The notes beneath the pieces are model-generated. The model made no database searches. It was not told where the DNA came from and was given only the letters and a program-made list of their open reading frames with translations. From NCBI RefSeq assembly GCF_026213295.1, contig NC_079420.1, forward strand, positions 9,521,182-9,585,181: DNA of 64,000 nucleotides, written 5' to 3'. Positions within the stretch are counted from its first letter, which is position 1, and each line of letters begins with the position of its first letter. Positions 54,491 to 64,000 of this stretch are shown one piece after another. Origin of the DNA: Gadus chalcogrammus. Taxonomy: Eukaryota; Chordata; Actinopteri; Gadiformes; Gadidae. Position numbers and translations under genes: made by a program.

Positions 54491-55139
54491 GTGCCATTGT
54501 GAAGGCTCTACTTTAGCCCGGGCTGCTCTTGTTCCTGACTCGTCCTATAACTTTGGCTGCATACTAAATTGAAGCCTTTGTCTTGGCGTTGGTATGCACG
54601 CTAGAGGAAACTGCGCTCTGATTTCCTATCGCCCTTTGTTACACCTTGCTTCCCCGCTGCATTCCCAATGTGGTTTCCTTACCTTACACACACTCATTGC
54701 ACATTACAAACTTTTACCACCGGCTAAAAAAGTTTACCCAATTTAAACCTGACTTTAAGCTCCTTAATGCTACTCCTCATCCTAACTCATTGCTAATTAG
54801 ATATTCCTTTATTGGCAAAAAAGTGAACACAGGATCAATAAGGAGATCCATAGTGTAGAATTGTGTACCAATAAACATTTTTAACTTGTGTGCAAGTACC
54901 ATAAAGTAAGAGACATTATTTGTAATGTATATTTGGTGTATACCACTGATATCATAAAGCAAAGACACAGATAAGAGAACTGAGGGAAAAAAAACAAGTA
55001 CAAGAGAGAGGATGGCAGTAAACAGAGTAAAAACAAAACATCCAAAGGAAAATGTGCCCTAAGTGTTCCATCCCAAGAGGGAGTTCAACGTCTTCGCCTG
55101 CACCCTTGTTTGTTTGTTTGGCCTTTTTCTATTTATTTT
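54491..55139. other. Unique sequence, no gene seen
   Basis: Unique DNA, AT-rich in the middle. No gene recognised. Confidence 0.5.
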
Positions 55140-55410
55140 TTCAACAATAGAAACACACGGGTCACACTCTAGCTTGCCAAGCCGGGGAGCAGCGTTTGCC
55201 ACATTAAAAGAGCAGTAAAGGTTAGCGCCCGGGAGAGCGGTGGGAAAGAAAACGACAGAGGGCTGGGGAGCCGCCTGATTAGAGGAAGCTCATATGGGGA
55301 GGCCACCGAGGGAATTAGCAAGATGGAGGGATTTACTCCCATTCAAGTCTCTGATTGCTGATTGCCGGAGAGGAGGGCGGAATACAATTTAAATAAAAAG
55401 ATAGGTGAGC
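55140..55410. promoter_or_regulatory. Candidate conserved noncoding region
   Basis: Repeat-free, with CCACATTAAAAGAGCAG, GCCTGATTAGAGGAAGC, GGGAATTAGCAAGATGG, CTGATTGCTGATTGCC and ACAATTTAAATAAAAAG. The combination of TAAT cores in moderate-GC DNA resembles conserved developmental enhancers. Texture-based inference. Confidence 0.27.
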
Positions 55411-57866
55411 CCTCTGCGACGACAGTGGTCAGTGCTATGTGTTGCGTCGGAGGCCCGATAGATCAGTTGGGTTTAGTTTTAGGGTTAACTTGAACTACCG
55501 CACACTGCAGCTTTTAATCTCTACGTTCAGACAGCCAACAGAGGGGTGCTTAGAGAGGATCCCTCCACAAAGTGAAGGGTTTACTAAAGGCGTGTGTGAC
55601 CTGAGTAAACATGAAAGCATTTGGTTCCTTGCTCTGCATTTAGCAATCTGCGATACCAATTCATACACATGGTCACCTTTGATAACATAACATGCAACAA
55701 ATGCAGAGTATATTGGCTTGCCTTGTACATGACCTTTAATGATGGAAACATGTTGCCAGCAACATGTTTTGGTAGTTAAACATAAAGCTATACTGTAGAC
55801 TTTAGCTAGGGATGTTTACCGTTTTTCCATCAGACCGACAGTAGGCCTACATATTAAAAGATGGGGGAAGTGCGTCTTTTGAAACTCACGCTGGATCATC
55901 AAATGGATCATTAAACAAGCAATCAATAAGTAAACTCTGTGATACTGTGATGTTTAGCTTCGGTTAGCTAACATTGCACCCTGGATATAAAAATGGAACT
56001 GCATCTACCGGTATATGCTTTCCCACCTAATTTCAGTAAATCAACACAATAAGTATAATAATACAGTAACCCGGCTGGGAATAAACAAGGTTATGGTCAG
56101 CGTAAAAGCCAGAGCGGGGCTGTGATACAAGGCGTGGTTACCACCACAGCATGTGTGCGTTTTAATGCAGAGAAACCAGCACTCTATGCATGTGCTTTCC
56201 ATTCTGTGTTTTATCTACCGCATGACATGCAAGCAAGATGTAGGTATTTTTTTTTTCTTTTAAATGGAAATGATGTACAAATGCTAGATCTGTCTAGTAG
56301 TATGTTTATCTTTCAGAAAACAAAAGGTTAAATCTTTAAGGTTTTGTTTTTGTTTTCTGTTTGGAAAATAGTCAATGGCTGCCAGAAAGCATGTTACTTA
56401 CATAGCATGTTGTTTGTTGCTTTGGGACACCAAATCCTGATGAGGTCAAAGTGTTCAGGGTAAAAGTGGTAGGCCTACTGGTGTTATTAAAGCAGCAGTT
56501 TAATCAGAAGGTTGAACTCTTTATTCAGTCTGTTTGTTCATTAGTCTGAGATAACATCGTGATCACACTGAGGTCTGGAAAGGGCTAGAATCGCACAAAC
56601 TGAGAATTGCGGTAGATACAAATGCGATGAATAAATCAGTCCTTTGGTTAAGACCTGTGTTTCCTGCATTGCCGCTCACTCGGAATGCTGAATAGATGAG
56701 GAAGGTAGGGCTCAAATCACGGAAGTGGGATCGGCTAGTCGACCGTGACCGGATCTTCCTTTAAAATTCCATTCCAGGTTTTCATAGGATTTCAACAACT
56801 CTTGAAAGGTGTTGGTATTATTATTATCATCTCAACTGATCAAAACAGTAAGCGTATTCATATGAATCAATATTAATATAATTTGATATAATACATTTTT
56901 TAAATCTTCTCTGCCCTGAAGTTGCAATACCTTAGCTAAAAGCTGGCTTTTAATTGTATGCCTTCACCCTAACCTTAGGCTGAAATAAATACTACAATGG
57001 AACTCAAATAACAGTGCCTACATATATAATCTAGCGATATGAATGAAAACTCAAAGGTTTTTAACATTATTATTATGACATTATGATATGTGAAATATAA
57101 TATTTAATATTTACGTTTTCCAGAGTGCAAGCTTAACACGCACAAATGAGTAATAACATTTCCAAGCATAAGTGTCATTGGCAGTATAGGTAGATGTGAC
57201 CTGTATAGATGCAGTTGTTTTTCTCTATCAGGGCCAGACGTGATCAATGACCAAAGCCCGCTCACGGTGTTAGCATTGCTTTTAATAGGAAGTACACAGA
57301 CTAATTACCTCCAAGCAAGGTTTCCTACAGGCACCCCGGCTCAAAAGCATCTATTCCTACAATGCATAATTTATAAGCAGACTTATAAGCAGAGGTCAAA
57401 CAACAGTATTCTCAGACGTACATGCATTGTAAACAGGCTCGGAGGTAGACTACGACGAAATAAGAAAGCAAATCTTTGCGAATATCACGGGGGTTAATTA
57501 AAATAAATATTGCCTAATGACGGAATGGCTTCCTCCTTTTGTTGTTAACACATTCACACTGATTCCTCAATACATCATACCCACATTCACCTAAACGGCC
57601 CCAATTAGGATACTCTCTATGTAAAAATAAGGGGATTAGAAGCTCCACTCACTACTCCACAACGACACAGTGCTCTCTTAAAGCACAAACATTGATCTGA
57701 CATTTCAACCTTATTTGGAATAAACCTACGGAGATTTACCCAAGGGAGTTACTAAGCAACATTATTTTGGGGGCTCTACTTCAAGACAGTCAATAAGAGT
57801 TTCTGTGTTTCTATTAATGTCATGGCAACGTCGATTAAGTTTGTGTTTGTCAGCAGTCATAGTGTG

Positions 57867-57867
<1 letters not shown>
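55411..57867. other. Unique intergenic sequence, no gene seen
   Basis: About 2.5 kb of unique, often AT-rich DNA (56800-57130). A short T run is at 56248-56259. Open frames are under 90 codons with no domain. Confidence 0.5.

Positions 57868-57931
<64 letters not shown>
57868..57931. repeat. (TA)n microsatellite, 64 bp
   Basis: Pure TA array. Confidence 0.97.
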
Positions 57932-57935
<4 letters not shown>

Positions 57936-60456
57936 AATGTATATAGAGCATACTCCTCCAAAAACAAATGAGGTGTTGACATCAACACGCTCAGTTTTCA
58001 CATTAAGGTGCACCTACTCGTCTGGTATTCTGGTGTTCCCCCTGTATGGATGCAGGGGTCAAATGCTGTCTAGACGCTTGCGTTAATCGTGTCCAGAGAA
58101 TACATGAAGGTAGTGGGACATGTATTAGAGGCAGCACAAGCCTTGCCGGGTTGCAAGGCAGCTGTAACTGAAGGGGACCTGCATTGACTAATGGGAAAGC
58201 GATCAGGCTGGAATTGGCTCCTGTGCTGTACAACCCCGCGGATCAATAGGTCTGCGTCCAGGGCTCTCCCTGGGCCAGCGGGGGAGGCAGCGCACCGTGC
58301 ATCATTCAGGTCCTCCGGAATAATCTAGAAGACCATCAGTCTCGCCCACACGGAGAGGAGGATTCTGCCTGGACTCCCATCTCAGCCTCCCGTAAAGCAC
58401 AGACTGTAAAGACGATGGACGTGGCGTCTGTGAGTGTCACCCGTGGGTTTATGTACATCCTAAATAAGGGCGTAGATCTTCTTTTAGATCGTTTATGGAG
58501 CCCCGCCATCTTGTTGACATTTTGTGCCACAAGCAACAGAAACGATCGATATTTGGCCGGAGTGCGACGTTGAGGCTGGGACTTCACTGAACCCCTGGCA
58601 CCCGTCTATTCGCAAAATTAATTTACATTAAATCCTTTTTTAATGAGATTCAATGTCAACAATGACGTTGCAAAATACATAATAGCATGATCAACCAGCA
58701 ACAGATCCTAACCAAACGCAGAAAAAATAAAATTTGTATTAAACTGTACAAATCACAGTTCTTCCTTGACTTAAAATAGAGACGGGTAATTCTGCTAACA
58801 CCTTCTGCATACCACCTTAAGGAAATTGGAGGAGCTCTACCCATGTCTCTTCCGCCTGGGGTTCTCAGAAGGACATGGCGGCCGGTGGCCCTCGATTTTT
58901 GTTTCCGAACGTTTTATTGGCCTGTCAGCCCACTTTCAGATCTGGAAATCCAAGTGACCTACTCATTACACTTTTGTGCATATGCTTCCACAGACATCTA
59001 TTTCATCCGACCAACCTAAGTAAATATTTTGAAGGTACCCCAGTAAGTACGTGCACATTTCCACTGCGGTAGCAGTTGTAGTTTTGTCTTATGTTAAAGA
59101 TTATATTTTTTTTTCCAAAACCCAATCAAATATCTATAGGTTATGAGTCTCCAAGCATGAGGACTTGTTTACATCAGCACTTTAATCTCCCTTCAAATCC
59201 CAATTTGAAAACGTTGAGAATGTGATGCAAAGACATATGCTTTCTCCCCCTGAACAGATGGAAACGGCTGTACCAGAAATGTAGACGACAGCTATCAAAC
59301 GCACCTCTGGAGCTGGAGCAACATTCAATCTAGATGGACAAAAGATAGGGTGTCGTTTCCAGACTGAATGTCTCCTGGAAGCAGAGAGTAGCATTACCCA
59401 ATGTAAACTTGCTTCGGTAACGAACACGGTCTCTACGTCACCACCCATTCTCAGAGATCGTTGACACCTTGGGTGTGCTACGAATCTCAAACCTGTGTGT
59501 GCGTGAGCATATCAGACCAGGATCTATTTTTCAGCAGTTGGGGGAGCGGAGTCCGTTAGTGTGAACAGGTTCGGTTTTACATCAAGATACAATCGAAATT
59601 CAAAAAACGGTTCTTTCTCTTGAGTAAACTGGGTCTATGAGGTGACCCCAAGCGGGATCCCCATCCGCAGTTTGGAGACCACTGGCTTGAAGACTGGTCT
59701 GAGCCCTGAAGGCTCTGCGTGGACATCACACTTCCTGGAGGGCAGGGAGATGAGATCTTCCAGCCCGGCTCTGCAAGCCCTCTAGGCCCCCTCCTGGCAC
59801 CTTGTTACATATTGATGCCTTCATGGAGGTTTATTTTACATCCAATAGCAGAGAGAAGTGGACAAACAAGCAGGCAAACAGCATTGGTTTTCCCAAATGG
59901 CATTCCGAGGCAGCATTGTTAAAGTCGATTGGAAATCAAGCTGCTTTTAGTATCAATTGACGTCAACCAAGAAAGGTTTGAACAGCAGCTTAACACAGAG
60001 AACTTGATAGTTATTGTAATAAAGACCAGTAAATAATAAGTGAGTAAATAAACACAGCTAATACATTTGTATTAACTGGGAGAGTTAAAATAGAAAAATA
60101 GTCTGTAATGGCCTCATCTTTGGGTAAATCGTCTTCCACAGCCAGGCTACTGGAACCTGCGTATATGCGACCGGAATCTAACCCATACCACATGTGTTTG
60201 AGCAAGACACCATCTAAAGTCACTGCAGTGTTGCCGCGGCGATGCCAAGAACTGTGGAATGAGTGATGGAATGATGCATCAGCTGATTGTGTTAATGCAG
60301 GGAATAAAGGAGGAGGAACGCCTGACAGTGGGTCCACTCACAGAACCACAGCGCCCAAATTACGGACCACATCTTTAACTTCTGGGTAAATGATTTGCAG
60401 ACACAGATCACGGATGCTGTGATAGGGCAAGGGTGTTTAAACGCATTAGCCCTGCA
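57932..60456. other. Unique intergenic sequence, no gene seen
   Basis: About 2.5 kb of unique DNA. Minus frames of 102 codons (59182-59490) and 108 codons (60011-60337) have no domain or splice support and are not called. Confidence 0.5.
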
Positions 60457-60477
60457 CCCCCCCCCCCTCCCCCCCCC
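60457..60477. repeat. C-rich run
   Basis: Eleven Cs, a T, then nine Cs. Assembly-sensitive. Confidence 0.9.
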
Positions 60478-60523
60478 AAACGTGGATACAATTAAAGGAA
60501 TGATGAGACAACAGTAATTCTGC

Positions 60524-60557
60524 ATATCTCTAGTAACCCTAAGGTTACTAGAGATGT
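60524..60557. repeat. Perfect 13-bp stem with 4-base loop
   Basis: ATCTCTAGTAACC and GGTTACTAGAGAT are separated by CTAA. One G-T pair and one A-T pair extend the stem by two more positions. A compact, perfect hairpin in otherwise unique DNA, with no T run that would suggest a Pol III terminator. Confidence 0.85.
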
Positions 60558-60659
60558 CTGGGCAAACTGAACTATTTATGTCATTGACTCTGCTGACCCT
60601 TTGGAAAAGAGAGGGCAAGAGTGCAGCAGACTGAGGCGATGCTAGATCACGCCTTATGA

Positions 60660-61085
60660 GCGTCATCACTCTGCCATCAATCATGGCCGTCATTGTCATC
60701 AGCACCAAAATCCTCGCCATCAGCGTCAACACCATCGTCATCATCATCATCATCATCATCCCTGTCACCACCATCAACGTTACAAGCACCATAATCACAA
60801 TCATCACTACAATCATCATCACCACCACCACCGTCATCATCAGCATAACCATTATCACCACCGTCATCAACCCCACCACCACCATCATCACCATTATCCT
60901 CACCAGCATCATCACCAGCACCACCATCAGCACGAACACAATCGGCACCACCATCACCACCATCATCATTATCAGCATCACCATCATCATCATCATCACC
61001 ACCATCACCACCACAATCATTGCCGCAATCGTCATGTCAATCACCTTCATCATCCTCATCACTACCATCCTCATCTCCATCCTCG
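60660..61085. repeat. CAT/CAC trinucleotide-rich block
   Basis: About 425 bp dominated by ATC and ACC triplets (CATCATCATCACCACC), with GTC, AGC and ACA variants. Because the period is 3, both strands stay open: a 180-codon Ile/Thr-rich frame on plus and part of a 304-codon Met/Val-rich frame on minus. Neither has a non-repetitive domain. Confidence 0.9.
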
Positions 61086-61315
61086 CCATAATTAGAGAAG
61101 ATGAGAATACAACAATAAGAGAATTGGTACAAGAACCAAAACAATGTTGTGATATTTCTTTGTATTGTATGTTATTATTGTTTCCACGAGTTCTGTAAGC
61201 CTCCACCTGATTACAGAGTCAAATCCACATCCCAGAGTCCCAGAGGGCTCTTCATCGTCTCCGCTCTATCTGACGACAAGGCTGAGGATGTGAACACAGA
61301 CAGTGGACTTATGTT

Positions 61316-61512
61316 GGAGAGAGAGAGGGGAGGGAGAGAGACAGAGAGGGAAAGAGAGAGAGAGAGGGACAGAGCTAGAGAGAAGAACAGAGAGGGACCG
61401 AGGGAGAGGGAGTGAGAGGGAGGGGGGGGGGAGAGAACAAGGGAGGGATCGAGAGAGACAGGGAGAGGGAGGGAAAGAAGGAGGGAAAGGAGAAGAGAGT
61501 GAGAGACATAAG
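61316..61512. repeat. GA-rich purine tract
   Basis: Degenerate GAGAGAGGGA repeats on the plus strand with a nine-base G run at about 61423-61431. Confidence 0.9.
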
Positions 61513-61650
61513 AGGTTTAGGAAGAAGTGTGACGGGGTACAAACAAATATCTCTTTAGGATTCCACGCAGCACTCTGCCGCAGTGTGTTTGGTTTCCAGG
61601 CAGCAGTGCATTATTAATGCACTCCTCAACGCCCACCCCAAGAGTACCGG
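61513..61650. other. Unique island inside the purine tracts
   Basis: About 140 bp of unique DNA with a GCAGTGCATTATTAATGCACT palindrome-like core near 61601-61621 (GTGCATTATTAATGCAC). No gene seen. Confidence 0.5.
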
Positions 61651-61740
61651 GAGAGAGAGAAGGAGAGAGAGGGACAGAGAAGGAGACAGAGAGAGAGAGA
61701 GGGACATGGAGCAAGGGAAAGAGAGAGAGTGAGAGAGAGA

Positions 61741-61776
<36 letters not shown>

Positions 61777-62190
61777 CATGGAGAGAGAGACAGAGAGAGA
61801 GAGAGGGACATGGAGAGAGAGAGAAAGGGACAGAGGGGGACATGTAAAGAGAGAGGGACAGAGAGAGACAGAGAGAGGGCGATAGACAGATAGAGAGAGA
61901 GGGACATGGAGAGAGGGACACGGAAAGAGAGAGAGGGACAGAGAGAGAGAGAGAGAAAGGGACAGAGAGGGAGACAGAGAGAGAGGGACATGGAGAGAGG
62001 GACAGAGGGAGAGGGACATTGAGAGAGAGGGACATGGAAAGAGAGAGGGACAGAGAGAGAGACAGAGAGAGGGAGAGGGATACAGATAGACAGATAGAGG
62101 GAGAGACAGAGGGAGCAAGGGGTGAAAGGTAGGCAGAGAGAGAGACTTGGGTGGGGACAGCGAGAGGGCAGGAGAAGAAGAATGAAGGGG
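61651..62190. repeat. Long GA-rich minisatellite
   Basis: About 540 bp of GAGAGAGGGACATGGAGAG and GAGGGACAGAGAG units in shuffled order. The plus strand is almost pure purine apart from CA steps. The 228- and 248-codon Leu/Ser/Pro minus frames are its translation. Confidence 0.92.
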
Positions 62191-62866
62191 TGAGATTGGG
62201 GGAATAGATAGGATGTTGTACGGGGGGGGATGTGAGGGGGAGCAGGAAGTGATTTCATGCGTTGTTGAACATTGGCTACATGCTTTAGCAGACGATGCCA
62301 TGGAAGGAACAAGCAGCCATGGCGTTGACTTTAGTCAAGGTACATATGAGCAGTACGTATGCCTGGACGGGGAGAGGGCTGCATGTCTGTTTGATCGGGG
62401 AGTCCATGACTTCAGTGTAATTATTCTAGTAAGTAATGGGAGTGTTTGGCAAGGCTGACGCTGGCGTTGGACTCGTCTGATCAGATCTAATTTCATAAGA
62501 GCAGATAAATGTTTGAGCCACTGGAAGGAGTCCAAGAGATGGAGGGACAACAAACAGAAATGAACAACAACATGCTGTCGGTCGCACTCTCTGTCCGTCC
62601 CTCTGTCCGTCACACGCTGTCCCTCTGTCCATCTCTCTGTCCCTCGCTATCCACTTCCCTGTCTCTTTCTTCCTACCAAAGCAATGAGTAAACCATGAGT
62701 CAGGGGGACGGGGAGTGAGAGAATGACAGCGTCAGTGAGACAGAGAGTGAGTTCAGCATAAAGAGTGAGACAGGGAGAGACAGACGGAATGAGAGAGTGA
62801 GACTGACATGGTTAGAGAGAGGGAGAGGCAGATAGAGAGGCATCACTTTATTTAGCTTTTTGCAGT
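62191..62866. other. Unique sequence, then GAGA-like patch
   Basis: 62191-62580 is unique. 62585-62660 has CTGTCCGTC/CCCTCTGTCC tandems and 62715-62840 has decayed GAGTGAGACAGAGAG. No gene seen. Confidence 0.5.
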
Positions 62867-62970
62867 ACTTTATTATTTTGTTATTTTTCCTTTGGTGAAT
62901 TTATAAACCTCTTTGGCAATGTAAATGTTTATTTTCCATGCCAATAAAGCCCTTTTGAATTGAATTGAGG
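62867..62970 (+). mobile_element. LINE 3' tail with GAATT repeats
   Basis: Reads CTTTGGCAATGTAAATG, then CATGCCAATAAAGCCC and TTTTGAATTGAATTGA. This is a 3' end widely seen in fish non-LTR retrotransposons, with a AATAAA polyadenylation-like signal just before short GAATT tail repeats. The body upstream is not recognisable. Confidence 0.6.
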
Positions 62971-62989
62971 GGCAGGGAAATCCATGCAG

Positions 62990-63119
62990 CGAGAGAGGCA
63001 GATAGAGGGAGAGCGAGAGAGAGCGAGAGAGAGAGAAAGAGAGAGGCAGATAGAGGGAGAGCGAGAGAGAGCGAGAGAGAGAGCGAGAGAGAGAGAAAGA
63101 GAGAGGCAGATAGAGGGAG

Positions 63120-63174
<55 letters not shown>

Positions 63175-63247
63175 AAGAGAGAGAGAGAGAGAGAGAGATA
63201 GAGAGAGACAGAGAGAGACAAAAATACAGAGAGAGAGAAATAGAGAG
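62990..63247. repeat. GA-rich tandem with about 48-60 bp unit
   Basis: Three copies of a block beginning GAGGCAGATAGAGGGAGAGC (about 62995, 63043 and 63103) followed by GA arrays to 63247. Confidence 0.9.
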
Positions 63248-63721
63248 AAGTCACAAGAGCGATTGTATTTCAATTTCCCAGACCCCTAGGGAACCCACTG
63301 AGGTGTCTCAGAGAGCAGCAGGGAGTGTAGCTGATTCCAGCTCTACCACAGAGTCAGGAGTTAACTTGTGGAGGAGCCACCCCAGCCATGAGGTGCAGTT
63401 CTCCTCTCCTCCCCTCCCCTCTCACATCTCCTCCCGCATCAAGAGACAACTTCATTGGTCAATGCACGGCGATGAGCCATCCAGGGCGATGGAGTCTTGC
63501 TCTGACACTCTGTGCCCTCTCACGTCCTTCCTCGCTAAGGAATGAAAGAGTGGGCATGGCGGCTTCAAAGGTCAAGGGTCATGCGGGCACAGAGGGGACA
63601 TTCTAAAATCTAGAAGAACCTCCCTCAATCTTCTCCCCTGAATGGATACGCCTAACCTTTTCCTTCCTCCCCCCCCCCGAGTCATTTTTCTCTCTGAAGC
63701 CTCCGCAATTTGTGTTTTCTT
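63248..63721. other. Unique sequence, no gene seen
   Basis: Unique DNA with CTCCTCTCCTCCCCTCCCC at about 63402-63420 and a C run at 63669-63678. No gene recognised. Confidence 0.5.
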
Positions 63722-63996
63722 AAGGGGCCTACACACCGCCCAGACTCAAACCAACGGCCAACTGCATTCATCTGACCACCCCGTTGCCTCTCTTCTCACC
63801 CGTTCGGCAGAATAGTTGCGTTGAAAAACAAGTGAAGACCTGGTTGTGTTCTAGCAGCACACAACCAATCAGAGGCACTGATCCTCAGATGCAAACGCCC
63901 TCAGACTTTGCATGTTGAATCGGACAAGACCGAACTCGTCCGAGTCTCCCCAAACGTTTCAGATGGCCAACGGTTGGGCCAGTGTGTACCAGCCTT
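63722..63996. mobile_element. Candidate MITE with terminal inverted repeats at window end
   Basis: About 275 bp. The left end reads AAGGGGCC-TACACACCGCCCA and the right end, inverted, AAGGCTGGTACACACTGGCCCA, an imperfect inverted repeat of about 22 bp. Sub-terminal CCAACGGCCAAC and GGCCAACGGTTGG are also inverted. The target duplication cannot be tested, since only four bases follow the right end. No ORF. Confidence 0.55.
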
Positions 63997-64000
63997 CACG

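Noticed and set aside
60530..60545. Telomere-like TAACCCTAA
   Set aside because: A single occurrence created at the loop of a hairpin, with no tandem TTAGGG array.
60292..61206. 304-codon minus-strand open frame, the longest in the window
   Set aside because: Its N-terminal two thirds is Met/Val/Ile from the CAT/CAC triplet repeat read in the antisense direction, and the remainder has no domain. Period-3 repeats stay open on both strands.
61555..62312. 228- and 248-codon Leu/Ser/Pro-rich minus frames
   Set aside because: They translate the GA-rich minisatellite in two frames at once and carry no unique domain.

Overview
This window looks like intergenic or intronic nuclear DNA from a ray-finned (teleost) fish. 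I recognise no complete protein-coding gene, no rRNA, no functional tRNA and no host exon. The teleost reading rests on four things. There are several 3' ends of L2-clade LINEs carrying the GCTTT-GGATA-AAAGC stem-loop of the eel UnaL2 type. There is a tRNA-derived SINE with a fish-type body and tail. There are hAT-type miniature elements of a style common in fish. Long pure AC, AG and AT microsatellites are very dense, with single runs of about 60 to 160 bp. That microsatellite density would suit a cod-like (gadid) genome, but this last step is a weak inference.

Layout. From 1 to 12.2 kb is mostly unique DNA with two long AC arrays (8.85-9.30 kb) and pure G runs. From 12.3 to 16.1 kb lies a repeat cluster: a GA array, an L2 3' end, a tRNA-SINE, a short minisatellite, a possible decayed LTR retrotransposon and a 183-bp MITE with terminal inverted repeats. 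From 17 to 24 kb are another L2 tail, two long TC arrays, and moderately GC/CpG-rich or homeobox-motif-rich stretches that look like regulatory DNA. From 24.9 to 35.3 kb is unique DNA broken by minisatellites and AC/GT/GA arrays. From 36.0 to 38.6 kb is the densest transposon cluster: a complete hAT MITE with an 8-bp target duplication, a second truncated copy in inverted orientation, and two L2 LINE 3' ends. The longer L2 copy still encodes the last part of its reverse-transcriptase ORF and carries five 39-bp tandem repeats. From 39.4 to 46 kb are a 149-bp TC array, a 28-bp minisatellite, a hAT-like MITE and a 19-bp minisatellite whose unit is palindromic. From 46 to 55.5 kb are candidate regulatory stretches, a long near-perfect inverted repeat next to an AT array, a minus-strand tRNA-SINE, a CpG-rich block at 51.1-51.6 kb and another L2 tail. 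From 57.8 to 64 kb are an AT array, a CAT/CAC trinucleotide block, long GA-rich purine tracts, a LINE tail ending in GAATT repeats, and a terminal MITE.

Most long open frames are by-products of simple repeats or transposons. No set of genes works together here, and I found no convincing new system. The most useful targets for follow-up are the inverted repeat at 48.4 kb, the palindromic 19-bp array at 45.3 kb, the 39-bp repeats in the L2 3' UTR, the MITEs whose ends are defined by flanking duplications, and the open frame with regulatory-like sequence at 22.2-22.5 kb.
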